Below the pieces are notes generated by a model. The model saw only the letters and a list, made by a program, of their open reading frames with translations, did not search any database and was not told the DNA's origin. This document shows, piece by piece, positions 8,882-19,294 of a stretch of 64,000 bases of DNA. Source of the DNA: Cepaea nemoralis (Eukaryota; Mollusca; Gastropoda; Stylommatophora; Helicidae); the NCBI GenBank assembly GCA_014155875.1, contig JACEFZ010018135.1, positions 37,501 through 101,500 of the forward strand. Direction: 5' to 3'. Position 1 is the first letter of the stretch, and each line of letters starts with the position of its first letter. The position numbers and the translations under genes were made by a program.

Positions 8882-11300
8882 TTTCAACGCAAAAATAGGA
8901 AAGCAAAGCGATGGATGCAGTGTAGGCAACCATGGTTTGGGAGAGAGAAATGAAAGAGGTTACAGACTTGTAGAATGGGCAAAAGTACAAGAAATAGTTG
9001 TAGGAAACACCTGGTTTAAACAACATCCTAGAAGATTATGGACATGGAGGAGTCCAGACAGCAGGATTAAAAACCAGATAGATTACATTCTGATAAGCAA
9101 AAGGTTTCGAAATGCATTAACAGTTGTAAAAACAGTTCCAAATGCAGACTGTTACAGTGATCACAGATTAATTACTGGCACATTGAGGGTAAAGTTAAAG
9201 AAAGTCAAGTATACAGCAGGAAACCCTAAATATGACTTGTGCAAATTGAAAACTGACAAAGAAATACAAGATAATTTTAACATAGAAGTAAAGAACAAAT
9301 TTGATTTATTGTCTGATCTAGAGATCCTATTTCAAGATGTAGATGATCAATGGGAAATGCTGAAGAATTCAATCAGTTGTGCAGCAGAAAAAACTATTCC
9401 AAAAGTAAAGAAAGTGGGCCGTAAGACATGGATGACTGAAGAAATTTTACAACTAATGGAAACAAGAAGACAGAACAAAAATAATCCTGCCAAATATGAA
9501 GAAATTCACAGAAAAGTCAGAACCTTATGTAAGGAGGCTAAAGAAACATGGCTTGAGAAAAATTGCAGAGAAATTGAAAAACAACACAACAGTAAAAATG
9601 CGAAACTAATGCACAAAAGAATTCAGGAGATTACTAATCAAAGAACACGTACATCAGCAGGCTGCCTAAAGACAAAAGATGGAAGAGTCATAATAGAAAA
9701 AGATCAGATTTTACATGTATGGTCAGATTACGTGAAAAACCTTTATGACGATAACAGAGACGAACAATATATTGTTCAAAATAACAATGAAGGGCCAGCA
9801 ATTTTGAAGATGGAGGTTCAGAATGCTCTTAATCATATGAAATCTGGCAAGACCCCCGGTCCAGACAGCGTCACAACAGAAATGATTAATGCTTTAGAAG
9901 AATATGGAATAGATAAAGTTACCAGTCTGCTTAATACAATATATGATACTGGAAATATACCTCATGAGTTATGTAATTCTGTATTTATTGCAATCCCAAA
10001 GAAATCAGGAGCCTTGGAATGTGATCAACATCGAACAATTAGTATAATGAGTCACATCACGAAGATTTTGCTAAGAATTATCATGCAAAGAGTTAGGAGG
10101 AAAATACAACCTGAAATAGGAGAAGAACAATGTGGGTTTGTAGTAGGCAAGGGTACAGTAAATGCTGTGTATATACTGAGAACCGTAATCGAACGTTCTA
10201 TAGAAGTAAACAAAGATCTACACCTTTGCTTTATTGACTACACAAAGGCTTTTGATAAAGTGAGACATGTCAACATGATAAGGATGCTTGAAGATCTACA
10301 GATTGATGGGAAAGACCTTAGACTTGTAAAAAACATATATTGGAAACAACAAGCTGCCATAAGAGTTGATAATGAAGTAAGCCAATATCAGCCTATTAAG
10401 AGAGGTGTGAGACAGGGATGTGTAATGTCTCCAGATCTGTTTTCCCTGTACAGTGAAAATATTTTCAGAAATATTGAAGATATGGAAGGAATCAACATTG
10501 GGGGACGATGCATCAATAACATTAGATATGCAGATGATACAGTCTTGATTGCAGACAATGAACAGGACCTGCAAAATTTAGTAGATGCGGTTGTTACACA
10601 CAGTGAACAACAAGGGTTAGAATTAAATTGTAAAAAGACACAGATTATGGTCGTCACTAGGAAGAACGAAATACCACAGTGTAATATACAAGTAAATGGG
10701 AATATTCTTCAACAAGTGAATAGGTACAATTATCTCGGAACAGTAATAACATCTGATGGGAGATGCCTTGAAGAGATTAGAACAAGAATCGCCATGGCAA
10801 AAGTAGCCTTTAGCAAGATGAAAAACATACTGACCAATAAAAAGATGTCAATTGAAACGAGAAAAAGAGTGTTGAGATGCTACATAAAACCTGTACTTTT
10901 ATATGGATGTGAAGCTTGGACAATGAGCAGCCAGGCTGAAAAACATCTGATGGCTGTAGAAATGTGGTTTCTGAGGAAAATGCAAAGAATACCATGGACA
11001 GCCAGAAAGACCAATGAAGAAGTCCTTCAAGAAACAAATGAAGATCGTAAACTGATCAGAGACATTAGACGTAGACAGTCACAATTTTTTGGGCATGTTA
11101 TGAGAAGAAATGATTTGGAGGACTTGGTGACAACTGGTAAGATCGAGGGGAACAGACCAAGGGGAAGACCTAGAAACAAGTATCTGGATGGCTTGGCCTT
11201 GTGGCATGGTCGAGACAGAAACACGGAACTGATCCACGACTCTGTTGATCGAGTGAGATGGCAGAACATGACCGCCCACGCTTACCGGCATGGCACATGA
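8874..11300 (+). CDS. LINE-A endonuclease C-terminal part and reverse transcriptase
   Basis: An 808-residue frame. It starts in the endonuclease (GDFNAKIG, then DYILISKRF, then YSDHRLI, the SDH motif holding the catalytic His). The reverse transcriptase follows at about residues 310-620: GKTPGPDSV, FIDYTKAFDKVRH (first catalytic Asp), RGVRQGCVMSPDLFSLYSE and RYADDTVLIAD (YADD, catalytic Asp pair). The C-terminal domain has LLYGCEAWT and ends AYRHGT. It would copy the LINE RNA into DNA at the nicked target. No internal stop is seen. It lacks the upstream endonuclease half in frame, so this copy is probably not active as it stands, unless frameshifting or a sequencing error is involved. Confidence 0.85.
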   Translation: MGDFNAKIGKQSDGCSVGNHGLGERNERGYRLVEWAKVQEIVVGNTWFKQHPRRLWTWRSPDSRIKNQIDYILISKRFRNALTVVKTVPNADCYSDHRLITGTLRVKLKKVKYTAGNPKYDLCKLKTDKEIQDNFNIEVKNKFDLLSDLEILFQDVDDQWEMLKNSISCAAEKTIPKVKKVGRKTWMTEEILQLMETRRQNKNNPAKYEEIHRKVRTLCKEAKETWLEKNCREIEKQHNSKNAKLMHKRIQEITNQRTRTSAGCLKTKDGRVIIEKDQILHVWSDYVKNLYDDNRDEQYIVQNNNEGPAILKMEVQNALNHMKSGKTPGPDSVTTEMINALEEYGIDKVTSLLNTIYDTGNIPHELCNSVFIAIPKKSGALECDQHRTISIMSHITKILLRIIMQRVRRKIQPEIGEEQCGFVVGKGTVNAVYILRTVIERSIEVNKDLHLCFIDYTKAFDKVRHVNMIRMLEDLQIDGKDLRLVKNIYWKQQAAIRVDNEVSQYQPIKRGVRQGCVMSPDLFSLYSENIFRNIEDMEGINIGGRCINNIRYADDTVLIADNEQDLQNLVDAVVTHSEQQGLELNCKKTQIMVVTRKNEIPQCNIQVNGNILQQVNRYNYLGTVITSDGRCLEEIRTRIAMAKVAFSKMKNILTNKKMSIETRKRVLRCYIKPVLLYGCEAWTMSSQAEKHLMAVEMWFLRKMQRIPWTARKTNEEVLQETNEDRKLIRDIRRRQSQFFGHVMRRNDLEDLVTTGKIEGNRPRGRPRNKYLDGLALWHGRDRNTELIHDSVDRVRWQNMTAHAYRHGT

Positions 11301-11439
11301 TGGATGGATGGATGGATCATTGTTCTCATCATTCTTTTATACAACCACATTAAGGAAACTGTGTCCATCCGTTGACAGATGATGTTAGTGACAATAACAT
11401 GTTTGTATGTATAGACAGTATAATTACAATATGACGTCA

Positions 11440-12003
11440 GCGAACTTCCGGTCCAAGATGGAGGATAGGCGGTTAAGCTGTCAAGGCCTCTGGGATATTT
11501 ATGCTTGTGGCTTTGATTTGCTTACGTATTTTGCTCATGTTGGACTTGTAGTGCGTGTTTCCGACGCCCAGCTACTGAGTTGAGTGCGTGTGGCGACACT
11601 AAGAGCTGTATATTTCACGTGGAATGTTTGTACATAGGTCCGCTATTGTTAGTACACTGAACTATATGTCTAGAAAAATAGCAGCCGGACATTTGCTGAA
11701 GTAACTAGGTTTGCCTTATGATGTAAAGTGTCGCTGCTGGTTTTCTTGTTACTGCCGCTTCCATCGGCGATGAACTGTTTTTTTCGTGGTGGACTGTTGT
11801 GTTTGCATTCTAGCAGCGGCCTTAAGCATAGCATACCTGTGCGGGATGTTGGTATGTTGGGACTCCTGTATGTTTCCCTTTTCACATTGGCTAGTGAGGA
11901 GCATTTTAAGGCAGTGGGGAGCATTTTGTATGATATTCAATGGCACAGGTACGGAGCATTATGGGGCGACCCTTTGCCGTGAAGTTGGAACCGCGACTAA
12001 CTA
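11440..12003 (+). mobile_element. E1: short non-coding LINE-dependent element
   Basis: It begins near AACTTCCGGTCCAAGATGG (11444) and ends ACCGCGACTAACTAG. It matches E2 (54706-55414) at both ends and over much of its length but lacks part of the middle. There is no coding capacity. Start and tail resemble those of LINE-B, so I interpret it as a non-autonomous partner. I could not find a clear target-site duplication here; the flanks are themselves tandem repeat. Confidence 0.65.
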
Positions 12004-12150
12004 GTACGATGTTAGTAAACTTTGGTTGTCGGTATGGACATTATGATGTCAGTTATGATGTCAGTATACCCTGGCTGTAACTATAGACAGTATGGTGTCA
12101 GTAAATTCTGGTTGTAAGTATGGACAGTATGATGTCAGTAGAAGCTGATC
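12004..12150. repeat. Short tandem repeat, about 50-bp unit
   Basis: Three to four imperfect units with GATGTCAGTA and GTATGGACAGTAT. Similar words occur to the left of E1 at 11404-11438, so E1 seems to have inserted into this array. Confidence 0.65.
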
Positions 12151-13265
12151 TCCACTTAGGTTTAACCAAGACCAGTGTGTTTTTATAAAGGTACCCAGTC
12201 CACTAAAGATTGGTAAAACACATACTAGACTCTCAACACAACGGCAGATTTAAATCCTCCCACGTGAGTACACACTATTTGATCTTCTCGACCAGTGACG
12301 GGAAATCGCGCGTGCGAGGGGCAACAACTCTCACCCTAGTCTCCTTCTCGACCGCCGCCAATCATCAGGAACTTCCGCTGCCAGCCTGAGGTGCGCACAC
12401 CGCTAACTGGCCTGGTCAGAATACTTCGTGATTGATTTTTTCAAGTTCATTTGTTACACTTAAGAAGGAAATGCCACATGAGGGATTATGTGATAGAGAC
12501 GAAAGTGACCATTTCAGTTCTGACTAGCTGTCTGTCCGCTCTGGTGTCTGTCTGTCCGGGGTGAATGCTCCATGCTTGGAGTGAGTAATTTCGTAATTCA
12601 TATTGGCCTCTACTTTGGACTTCAGCCTGGTGGTGAGTAGATCATCGTTGAAAGTGTTTTTGGTTTTAAAAACTCAAGACTAATTCATACCCGTACTTCT
12701 AGTAGCACTGGACTGAATTGTGCGTGTTGATTAGCTTTCCCTATTACCAGTGTCCCTCGCCACCAGGCGAACCCACTCCGACTACACAGGTACTTGTAAT
12801 TTACTTCCTCTGGTCAAGGACGAGAACTTGACTCTGACACTATCAAGCGGAAGCATTAGTTCGGTTGATAGGGAGCTGTACCAATAATGTCATGGGTACT
12901 GTCGGACTAGACTTCGTCGCCTGGGCTCGTCGTCTCGCTAAGTGAGGAAAAGACTGACCTCTATCCCTACGTTCATTCAGACTCACATAATGCGAGGACA
13001 CTATCGCGTCACGGACTCTGAGTAGGTGACTTATTTGGGATAAATTAATTGTGTTATATCCTGATACTCGCAGGCAACTTTTAGAAACTCACTGGCCCGG
13101 GACAGCTAATTCTGACCGTTAGAAGACACAGTGGCGGCCAAAAGCTTACTCTGAATATTGAAGACATAACACAGATCATGCCCGCACACAAAAACACATG
13201 TCAACAAAAGATTACACTCTACGATGACGAAATGCAAATGTTACAAACTTTGAAATTCGCATCAT
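12151..13265. other. Non-coding stretch with a dispersed repeat copy (about 12675-12845)
   Basis: No gene is visible. The segment 12675-12845 (AGCTTTCCCTATTACCAGTG, then ACTTGTAATTTAC, then GGACGAGAA) is repeated in diverged form at 17400-17550. Both are preceded by a CTATTTGATCT word (12270 and 17389). Nothing else can be named. Confidence 0.5.
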
Positions 13266-13375
13266 TTCACCCAATCTAATCTCGTCTCATCTCATCTCAT
13301 CTCATCTCATCTCATCTAATCTAACGTAATCTCATCTCATCTCATCTCGTTTCATCTCATGCCATCTCATCTTGT
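13266..13375. repeat. (ATCTC)n pentanucleotide repeat
   Basis: About 20 units of ATCTC/ATCTA/ATCTT with scattered changes. Confidence 0.9.
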
Positions 13376-13512
13376 TCCTCTTGTACTTTGAGGTGCCGAG
13401 ATGAAGCATAAACTACCATAAACAGCGGGAGAGTGTCTGTTTATTGTCTTCATATATCGTGGTTTCAATGGACTTTGATTAGCCTTCCCTCCAAAATTAA
13501 CGACAAGGGGGA

Positions 13513-13530
13513 AACTAGAGTTTAAGTAAT

Positions 13531-13617
<87 letters not shown>

Positions 13618-13650
13618 TGCCCTGCCAGCTGGCGTGGGCTATCATACTTG
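13513..13650 (-). repeat. (ATC)n tract, probable tail of a LINE 3' tip
   Basis: About 34 ATC units (13513-13614) are followed by CCAGTGCCCTGCCAGCTGGC, whose complement resembles the coding end of LINE-A-type elements just before their tail. The array is therefore best read as the (GAT)n tail of a minus-strand LINE 3' tip that has expanded. Confidence 0.6.
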
Positions 13651-14276
13651 TCCACTAATTACCATCTCCGACGGCGTGAATTAATTCGTGTGTTGACTCC
13701 CTTCCGTGCCATGACACAAGACAGTCAAGAATTTTCTCACCCTGTCTTCCTCTATCTCTCTTTCCACAAATCTGTCCGGTTGTCACAACATGTTCCAGTT
13801 TTTGTTTTCTCATAATGTAGTCCTATGATCAGAACCTGTCCTACTACTAGGCGCGTCCACTGGGTGGCTGATGGTGAAGTCACCTCTAAATATTGTGTCC
13901 AGGGATTACCTGTGAATATGTTGAATAAGCAGCCGTGGTTCAACACAGTCGGTGGTCACTGAGAGGAGGCGAGTTAGTTTGGGGGGTGGGGGTGGGGGTG
14001 GGGGGGGGGGGCAGCTATCTCTATAAAATACCTCAAAACTCTAAGACGTGGATATCAAAGGATAATTGGCGACATATATAACCCCCACCCCCACCCCCCT
14101 GCTGTCTTGGAGGATCTGTCTTTTAGATATGGGCTAGTGGAGTCAACCATACGAAAGAGGCGGAAGGCAAGGGGAAACCATCGCAGTATATTCCCATGAC
14201 AATCGTGCCTGGAAACAAAATTAAGTATATTGTTGCAGTTTGATAATTAAATGAATAAAATGAGAATGTACTTTCA
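13651..14276. other. Unassigned spacer with G-rich and C-rich runs
   Basis: No gene is visible. GGGGGT/GGGG runs lie at 13980-14012 and a CCCCCA run at 14081-14099. The two are complementary and about 70 bp apart, so they could pair as a weak hairpin. Confidence 0.5.
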
Positions 14277-14984
14277 TTCATTATGTGCCATGCCAATAAG
14301 CATGGGCGGTCATATTCTGCCATCTCACTCGATCACCAGAGTCGTGGATCAGCTCCGTGTTTCTGTCTCGACCATGCCACGTGGCCAAGCCATCCAGGTA
14401 TTTAATTCTTTGTCTTACCCTTGGTCTGTTCCCCTCCATCTTGCCAGTTGTCACCAAGTTCTTCAATTCATTTCTTTTCATAACAAGCGCAAAATTTTGT
14501 GGCTGTCTACGTCTAATGTTTCTAATCAGTTTACGATCTTCATTTGTTTCGTGGAGGACTTGTTCATTGGTTTTTCTATCTGTCCATGGTATTCTTTGCA
14601 TTCTCCTCAGAAACCACATTTCCACAGCCTTCAGATGTTTTTCAGCTTGTCTGATCATTGTCCACGATTCACATCCATATAAAAGTACAGCTGCTATGTA
14701 GCTCTTCAACACTCTTTTTCTCGTTTCAATTTTCACTGTTCAATGTACAGTAACTGGATAAAAACATTAGATATGCGGATGATACATTATTGATTGCAGA
14801 CAATGAACAGGATCTGCAACATTCAGTTGATATATTATTGTACACAGTGAACAACTAGGGTTAGGCTTAAACTGTAAGAAGACAGAAATCATGGTCGTCT
14901 CTAAGAAGAAAGAGATATTACAATGTAATGTAAAAATAAGGTGTCTTGAATAGATTAGAAAAAGAATCACCATGGCGAAGGTAA
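14277..14984. mobile_element. LINE-A copy with 5' inversion (twin priming)
   Basis: The minus strand 14736-14281 codes for the LINE-A C-terminal domain (ETRKRVLKSYIAAVLLYGCE to AYWHGT) with a short TTCA tail at its end. The adjoining 14761-14984 codes, on the plus strand, for the part just upstream of it (the RYADDTLLIADNEQDLQ region to ITMAKV). The two halves are head to head with a few dozen bases lost at the joint. This is the signature of twin-primed integration. Both halves carry differences from the 8-11 kb copy, including a frameshift in the inverted half. Confidence 0.85.
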
Positions 14985-14989
14985 CCTGC

Positions 14990-15740
14990 TGTTAATGCAG
15001 AGGTTAACGCGCTCATCTATGAACACTCAGATAGCCCCGAAGTGCTCATCTATAGAGATGGATCTGTTGTAAAGCAGCAGAGAAGTGCGTGGGCATTTAC
15101 AGCCCGTTCAGCGGGCCGAACCGTTCAAGAATCCAGTGGTGCCCACTCTATGACCACGAGCAGCATGACGATGGAGGTGATGGCAGTTACACAGGCTTTC
15201 ATATGGCTGGAATAACAGCTATATACCAACGTGTGTGTACTAAGTGATTCAATGAGCATGATTCAGAAGGTCGAAGCTGGATCTGTACGTAGACAGTGGT
15301 CTGAATCGCTGCGGAAGTCTGTTGTCCGTAAAGTCACCTTCATCTTCGTCCCGGGACATGCGGGAGTCGAGGGAAATGAACGAGCTGATAAACTGGCTGG
15401 CTCTGCGCCCCCTGTAGATGGCCAGCCCATGGATCGTGCAGATGTTATTAACGTCCTTAAAGATATGGCGAGAACAGAGGACTTTGACGTCAGTAAATCC
15501 ACATCGCTGTCCAGGATGAAAGACTTGGGAGTAAGAATCGGCACGGCCAGACGCGAGAGGTACATCGGGAAAACAAAGCGCCTCGTCAACCAACACAGAA
15601 CTGGCACTATTAGCCACCGGACACTGATGCATATGCTGGGGGGGGGGGGGGAGAGGATCTGAGCACCTATGTGCCACATGGCGTTTAGACAGAATGACGT
15701 CATCGGAAATGCGGTAGAAAATGATATAGGGAAAACCCCA
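14990..15740 (+). pseudogene. RNase H domain of an I-like LINE (relic)
   Basis: A type I RNase H domain as found after reverse transcriptase in I/Nimb-type LINEs. Visible are LIYRDGS (first Asp), TMEVMAVTQA (Glu), VLSDSMSM (Asp) and FVPGHAGVEGNERADKLAG (His and last Asp), so all catalytic positions remain. One stop codon interrupts at about 15210 and a G12 run (15641-15652) disturbs the end. Sequence differs clearly from LINE-B, so it is a second family. The upstream reverse transcriptase is missing; the twin-primed LINE-A copy abuts it on the left. Confidence 0.8.
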
Positions 15741-16318
15741 CAAGAAACTAAGGAAACTTAGAAACGGGGAACGTCAGACAACAACGGGGTAGGACAACGG
15801 GGAGGACCTTGTGTGATTCGGCTGAGGCACGACATATTTTCGTGGAGCCGTGGGCGTTCAGAGATTTTGGTTGTAAGGATTATCAGGTGGAGGATGTCTG
15901 ACGAGAAGATTCTCAATATCGATTAGAAGACCCGTGGGCACGGAATACCTAGACAAGGTTTCAGATGAGAATGGCGGGATAAACGGCGTTCCGAGGTAAA
16001 GTCAGATAATACGTGGATATAGTTTGCAGATATTGTGTAATGCCATCCCTGTGTTAAAAGGGAACTTTACGGTCTGGACGACCACTGTATTGATCTATCA
16101 CCACAAATAAACGTGTGTGTAAGTACTTTCACTATCGGAATGGCGTCGGTTGATTCTTCGCATTTCATTTTCAAAGTTTGATGTGAAACTTTAACTGTTG
16201 TTGAGCCAAAGCTTTGACGTTGACCTTCCAGTTACATTGTTACGGGAGGAGTTGCTTCGAGGCACTATGGACATGTCCGGAGTGCAATGAAGATACCCCA
16301 ACTGATAACTGATAACTG
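15741..16318. other. Unassigned spacer
   Basis: No gene or repeat is recognised. Short GATAACTGAT repeats occur at 16301-16325. The first part may be 3' remains of the RNase H-bearing LINE. Confidence 0.4.
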
Positions 16319-16692
16319 ATGATAACCTTTTGACCACAATCTGTATCTTCTTACAATTCATGTCTAACCCTAGCTTTTCACTGTGTGCAATAACCGCATC
16401 AACTAATTGTTGCAGATCCTACAAGAGGACAATAAAAGCCGCAAACTGATTAGAGAAATTAGATGTAGACAGTCAAATGTTTTGGACACGTTATGAGAAG
16501 AAATAAGCTAGAGAACTTGGTGACAACTGGCAAGATTTGGGGAAGAGAACAAGGGGAAGGCAGAGAAGTAAATATATGGATGGCTTAACCACGTGGCATG
16601 GTCGGGACAAGAACTGATCCACGACTCTGATGATCGAGGGAGTTAGCGAAATATGACCGCCCCGCTTACCAGCATGGCACATAATGATGATG
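16319..16692. mobile_element. Second LINE-A copy with 5' inversion
   Basis: 16325-16421 is the antisense of the LINE-A segment near 10555-10660 (the part after YADD), and 16422-16676 is the sense-strand 3' end starting at the segment corresponding to about 11035. The tail is ATGATGATG after GGCACATA. Several indels destroy the frame. The arrangement again fits twin priming, independent of the copy at 14277 because the joints differ. Confidence 0.8.
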
Positions 16693-16753
16693 CTGGATTG
16701 GACTTTAATTATCACCTTCTGGCTTTTAATTCGAGCTTAGTTCATACACGAGT

Positions 16754-17335
<582 letters not shown>

Positions 17336-17383
17336 CTGGAATGGAGACTCACGATGCTTGAACAGCTTTAAATGACCGCGCGG

Positions 17384-17550
17384 GAGTGGACTATTTGATC
17401 TCAAGACACTGAGTGCACTGAACTGATATTGTCTGAGTTTTAGCTTTCCCTGTTATCAGTGTTCCTCTCCATCAGGTAAAGCCTCTCCGACTTCCTAGAT
17501 ACTTGTAATTTACACCCCCAAGTCGAGGACGAGAAGTCAACGTTTTAGTC
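17384..17550. repeat. Dispersed repeat, second copy
   Basis: AGCTTTCCCTGTTATCAGTG, ACTTGTAATTTACACCCC and GAGGACGAGAAGTC match the copy at 12675-12845 in order. No coding sequence or terminal motif is seen, so the class is unknown. Confidence 0.6.
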
Positions 17551-17552
17551 CA

Positions 17553-17845
17553 ATTGACCGGCGTGTCAAACACACACACTACGCTGCGGTCAGAAGAGAC
17601 AATAGACCGGCGTGTGACACGAACACACTACGCGTCGGTCAGAAGATACAAACACACTACGCCTCGGTCAGAAGAGACAATTTACCGGCGTGTGACACGG
17701 ACACACTACGCCTCGGTCAGAAGAGACAATTGACCGGCGTGTGACACGGACACACTACGCGTCGGTCAGAAGACCCAAACGCACTACGCCTCGGTCAGAA
17801 GAGACGAACACACTACACCGTGGTCAGAAGAGACCATTTAGGCTC
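17553..17845. repeat. Minisatellite, about 49-bp unit
   Basis: Units contain ACCGGCGTGTGACACGGACA and CTACGCCTCGGTCAGAAGAG. Five to six complete or partial units are visible, some lacking the first half, giving a pattern of long and short units. Confidence 0.9.
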
Positions 17846-18190
17846 ATGAAACCTCTCAGCCACGCCGACTTCTCATGATCTCTTGTATAACGACGTCAAA
17901 TACCTATCCACCTCAGTAAATGGCAAAACAGGAAGTCCCAGGTTCTAGCTGAGCAGGTTCAACATCCCACGGCAGTTGGACATAGCAAATTGCACGACCG
18001 CTGCACAGTTCGCGGCAACTGCACTAGCCTGGCGGCCTTAATTCTTCAGGCTCAAGACCCCCATGCCATACACCGCAAGGTACTTATAATGACAGTAAAA
18101 TTGACAGTAAATTGACAGTTCCCCTAGCAGAACTGTTTGGAAAGGGAAACTACCAGCTGGTAGATGGATGCCGTTATCTTGGATGGAATC
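17846..18190. other. Unassigned spacer
   Basis: Nothing recognisable is seen apart from a short internal duplication (ACAGTAAAATTGACAGTAAA near 18090). Confidence 0.4.
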
Positions 18191-18191
18191 T

Positions 18192-18530
18192 GTTACGGCA
18201 GGGGTAGTGAGCCTTTTATTCTACCAAGGGCCATTTGAATATTTAAATCATAATTCGCGGGCCATACACTGATATTAGCTTAAAAATTAGCCTGCTGTAA
18301 ATGGTAAAACATGGAATGAACTCACCCCTAATGTGATGGCTGGAACTGCCTCTCTTTGGTGATGCGTGCGATGTTGTGTGATATGAATGATGTTGCTGCT
18401 AGATTCATTGATGATTGTATAAAAGGTCACAAATTAATTGCATTTCAAGTCCCGCCTGTGGTTGCCTTGGCAGGGCAAGACGAAATGAGTTCGCAGGCCT
18501 CATACGGCCAACGGCCCGAGCATTTTCCGT
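18192..18530 (+). mobile_element. hAT-like non-autonomous relic
   Basis: The left end CAGGGGTAGTGAGCC and the following GGGCCATTTGAATATTTAAA with TTCGCGGGCC are typical of hAT ends (compare the CAGGGGTCGGCAA type of Charlie-like elements). The right end near 18505-18530 has GGCCTCATACGGCCAACGGC, a GC-rich word often found next to the opposite end. I could not define an exact right terminus or an 8-bp duplication. There is no transposase. Confidence 0.5.
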
Positions 18531-19294
18531 CCTATTGGTGAGAAAGTAAACCTTACACGAAAGCATAACTTTGTGGTGGAAGTTGTCGGACTCATCTGAC
18601 CATATTATGCCTTTTGTAGCTTTGCTTTACTGACAGCAGAAGTGGGGCTAAATTTTCACCATTGACGTCACTCCATATTGTGCAATCCCATATGTGCTCA
18701 AGCCTACGTAGCAGTCAACATCCAAAAGTATCTCTGCTGACTGTTCCCATGAGGTGTTGGTTGTATCATTTCCAGTCTTTAATCTCGAAGGCAGCTTCGA
18801 CGAACTTGAGCACGCTTCACCCATAAGTCGTGTATTTGGGCTAGCCGCAGAGTCTCGCCAACATGCACCAGCCAGGTTCGTAATGTATTGAATATACCAG
18901 ACGTGTCCATGCTTCTTCCCATTCTGTTTTGTGATGTAGTTGTCAGCTGTTTCAAGCATTCTTACCGACCACTCCGTCATTTCTGGGTGCGAACTTCGAG
19001 GTGAGCAATGTGAAGCGCGACTTCCACATGCTGTCCATCCAATGAGAGCAAAACTATGGGTTGCCATTTTCTAAAGCATGGCAATGGAGCTCACCCAGTT
19101 CACAGACCTGGTGGATGTCTTCAGACTCGCCCAGCCAGGAGCTACCTCTATTGAGAAGCATTCCCTTTCTGTGTTTGATAGCGTTGTGCAGGGAATGGTT
19201 TTGCGGACTGAAGCTTCATGCGTGCATAAACCTGTGCAATTGTGTTTGGTGGCCATCGTGGGTAAATGAAAGCTGGATTCTGCTGAGAGTGAGA
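18531..19294. other. Unrecognised segment with a 139-residue minus-strand frame
   Basis: A minus-strand open frame runs from 19067 to 18648 (begins MATHSFALIGWT). I do not recognise it: it is Ser/Thr-rich, has no membrane segment or clear domain, and may be a degraded transposon piece beyond the hAT relic. It also has no visible promoter or splice context. The segment 19068-19294 shows nothing else. Confidence 0.3.

Larger units (their letters stand above)
7998..11315 (+). mobile_element. LINE-A: full-length RTE-like non-LTR retrotransposon
   Basis: A 3.3 kb non-LTR retrotransposon flanked by a 12-bp target-site duplication, ATCATTGTTCTC, at 7986-7997 and 11316-11327. The order is a 5' region (7998-8450), one apurinic-type endonuclease domain, reverse transcriptase with YADD, a C-terminal domain, and a (GATG)n tail at 11298-11315. 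The small size, single ORF and microsatellite tail fit the RTE group. A 5' block (8265-8325) resembles a block known in BovB and Bov-tA. The only clear lesion in the coding region is a one-base frameshift near 8850, so it is among the youngest elements in the window. The clade call is from family knowledge, without a tree. Confidence 0.85.

Noticed and set aside
15249..15743. 164- and 146-residue minus-strand frames
   Set aside because: Antisense shadows of the RNase H relic; the sense strand has the catalytic motifs.
17553..17845. CRISPR-like array
   Set aside because: Units are contiguous with no unique spacers, and the genome is eukaryotic.
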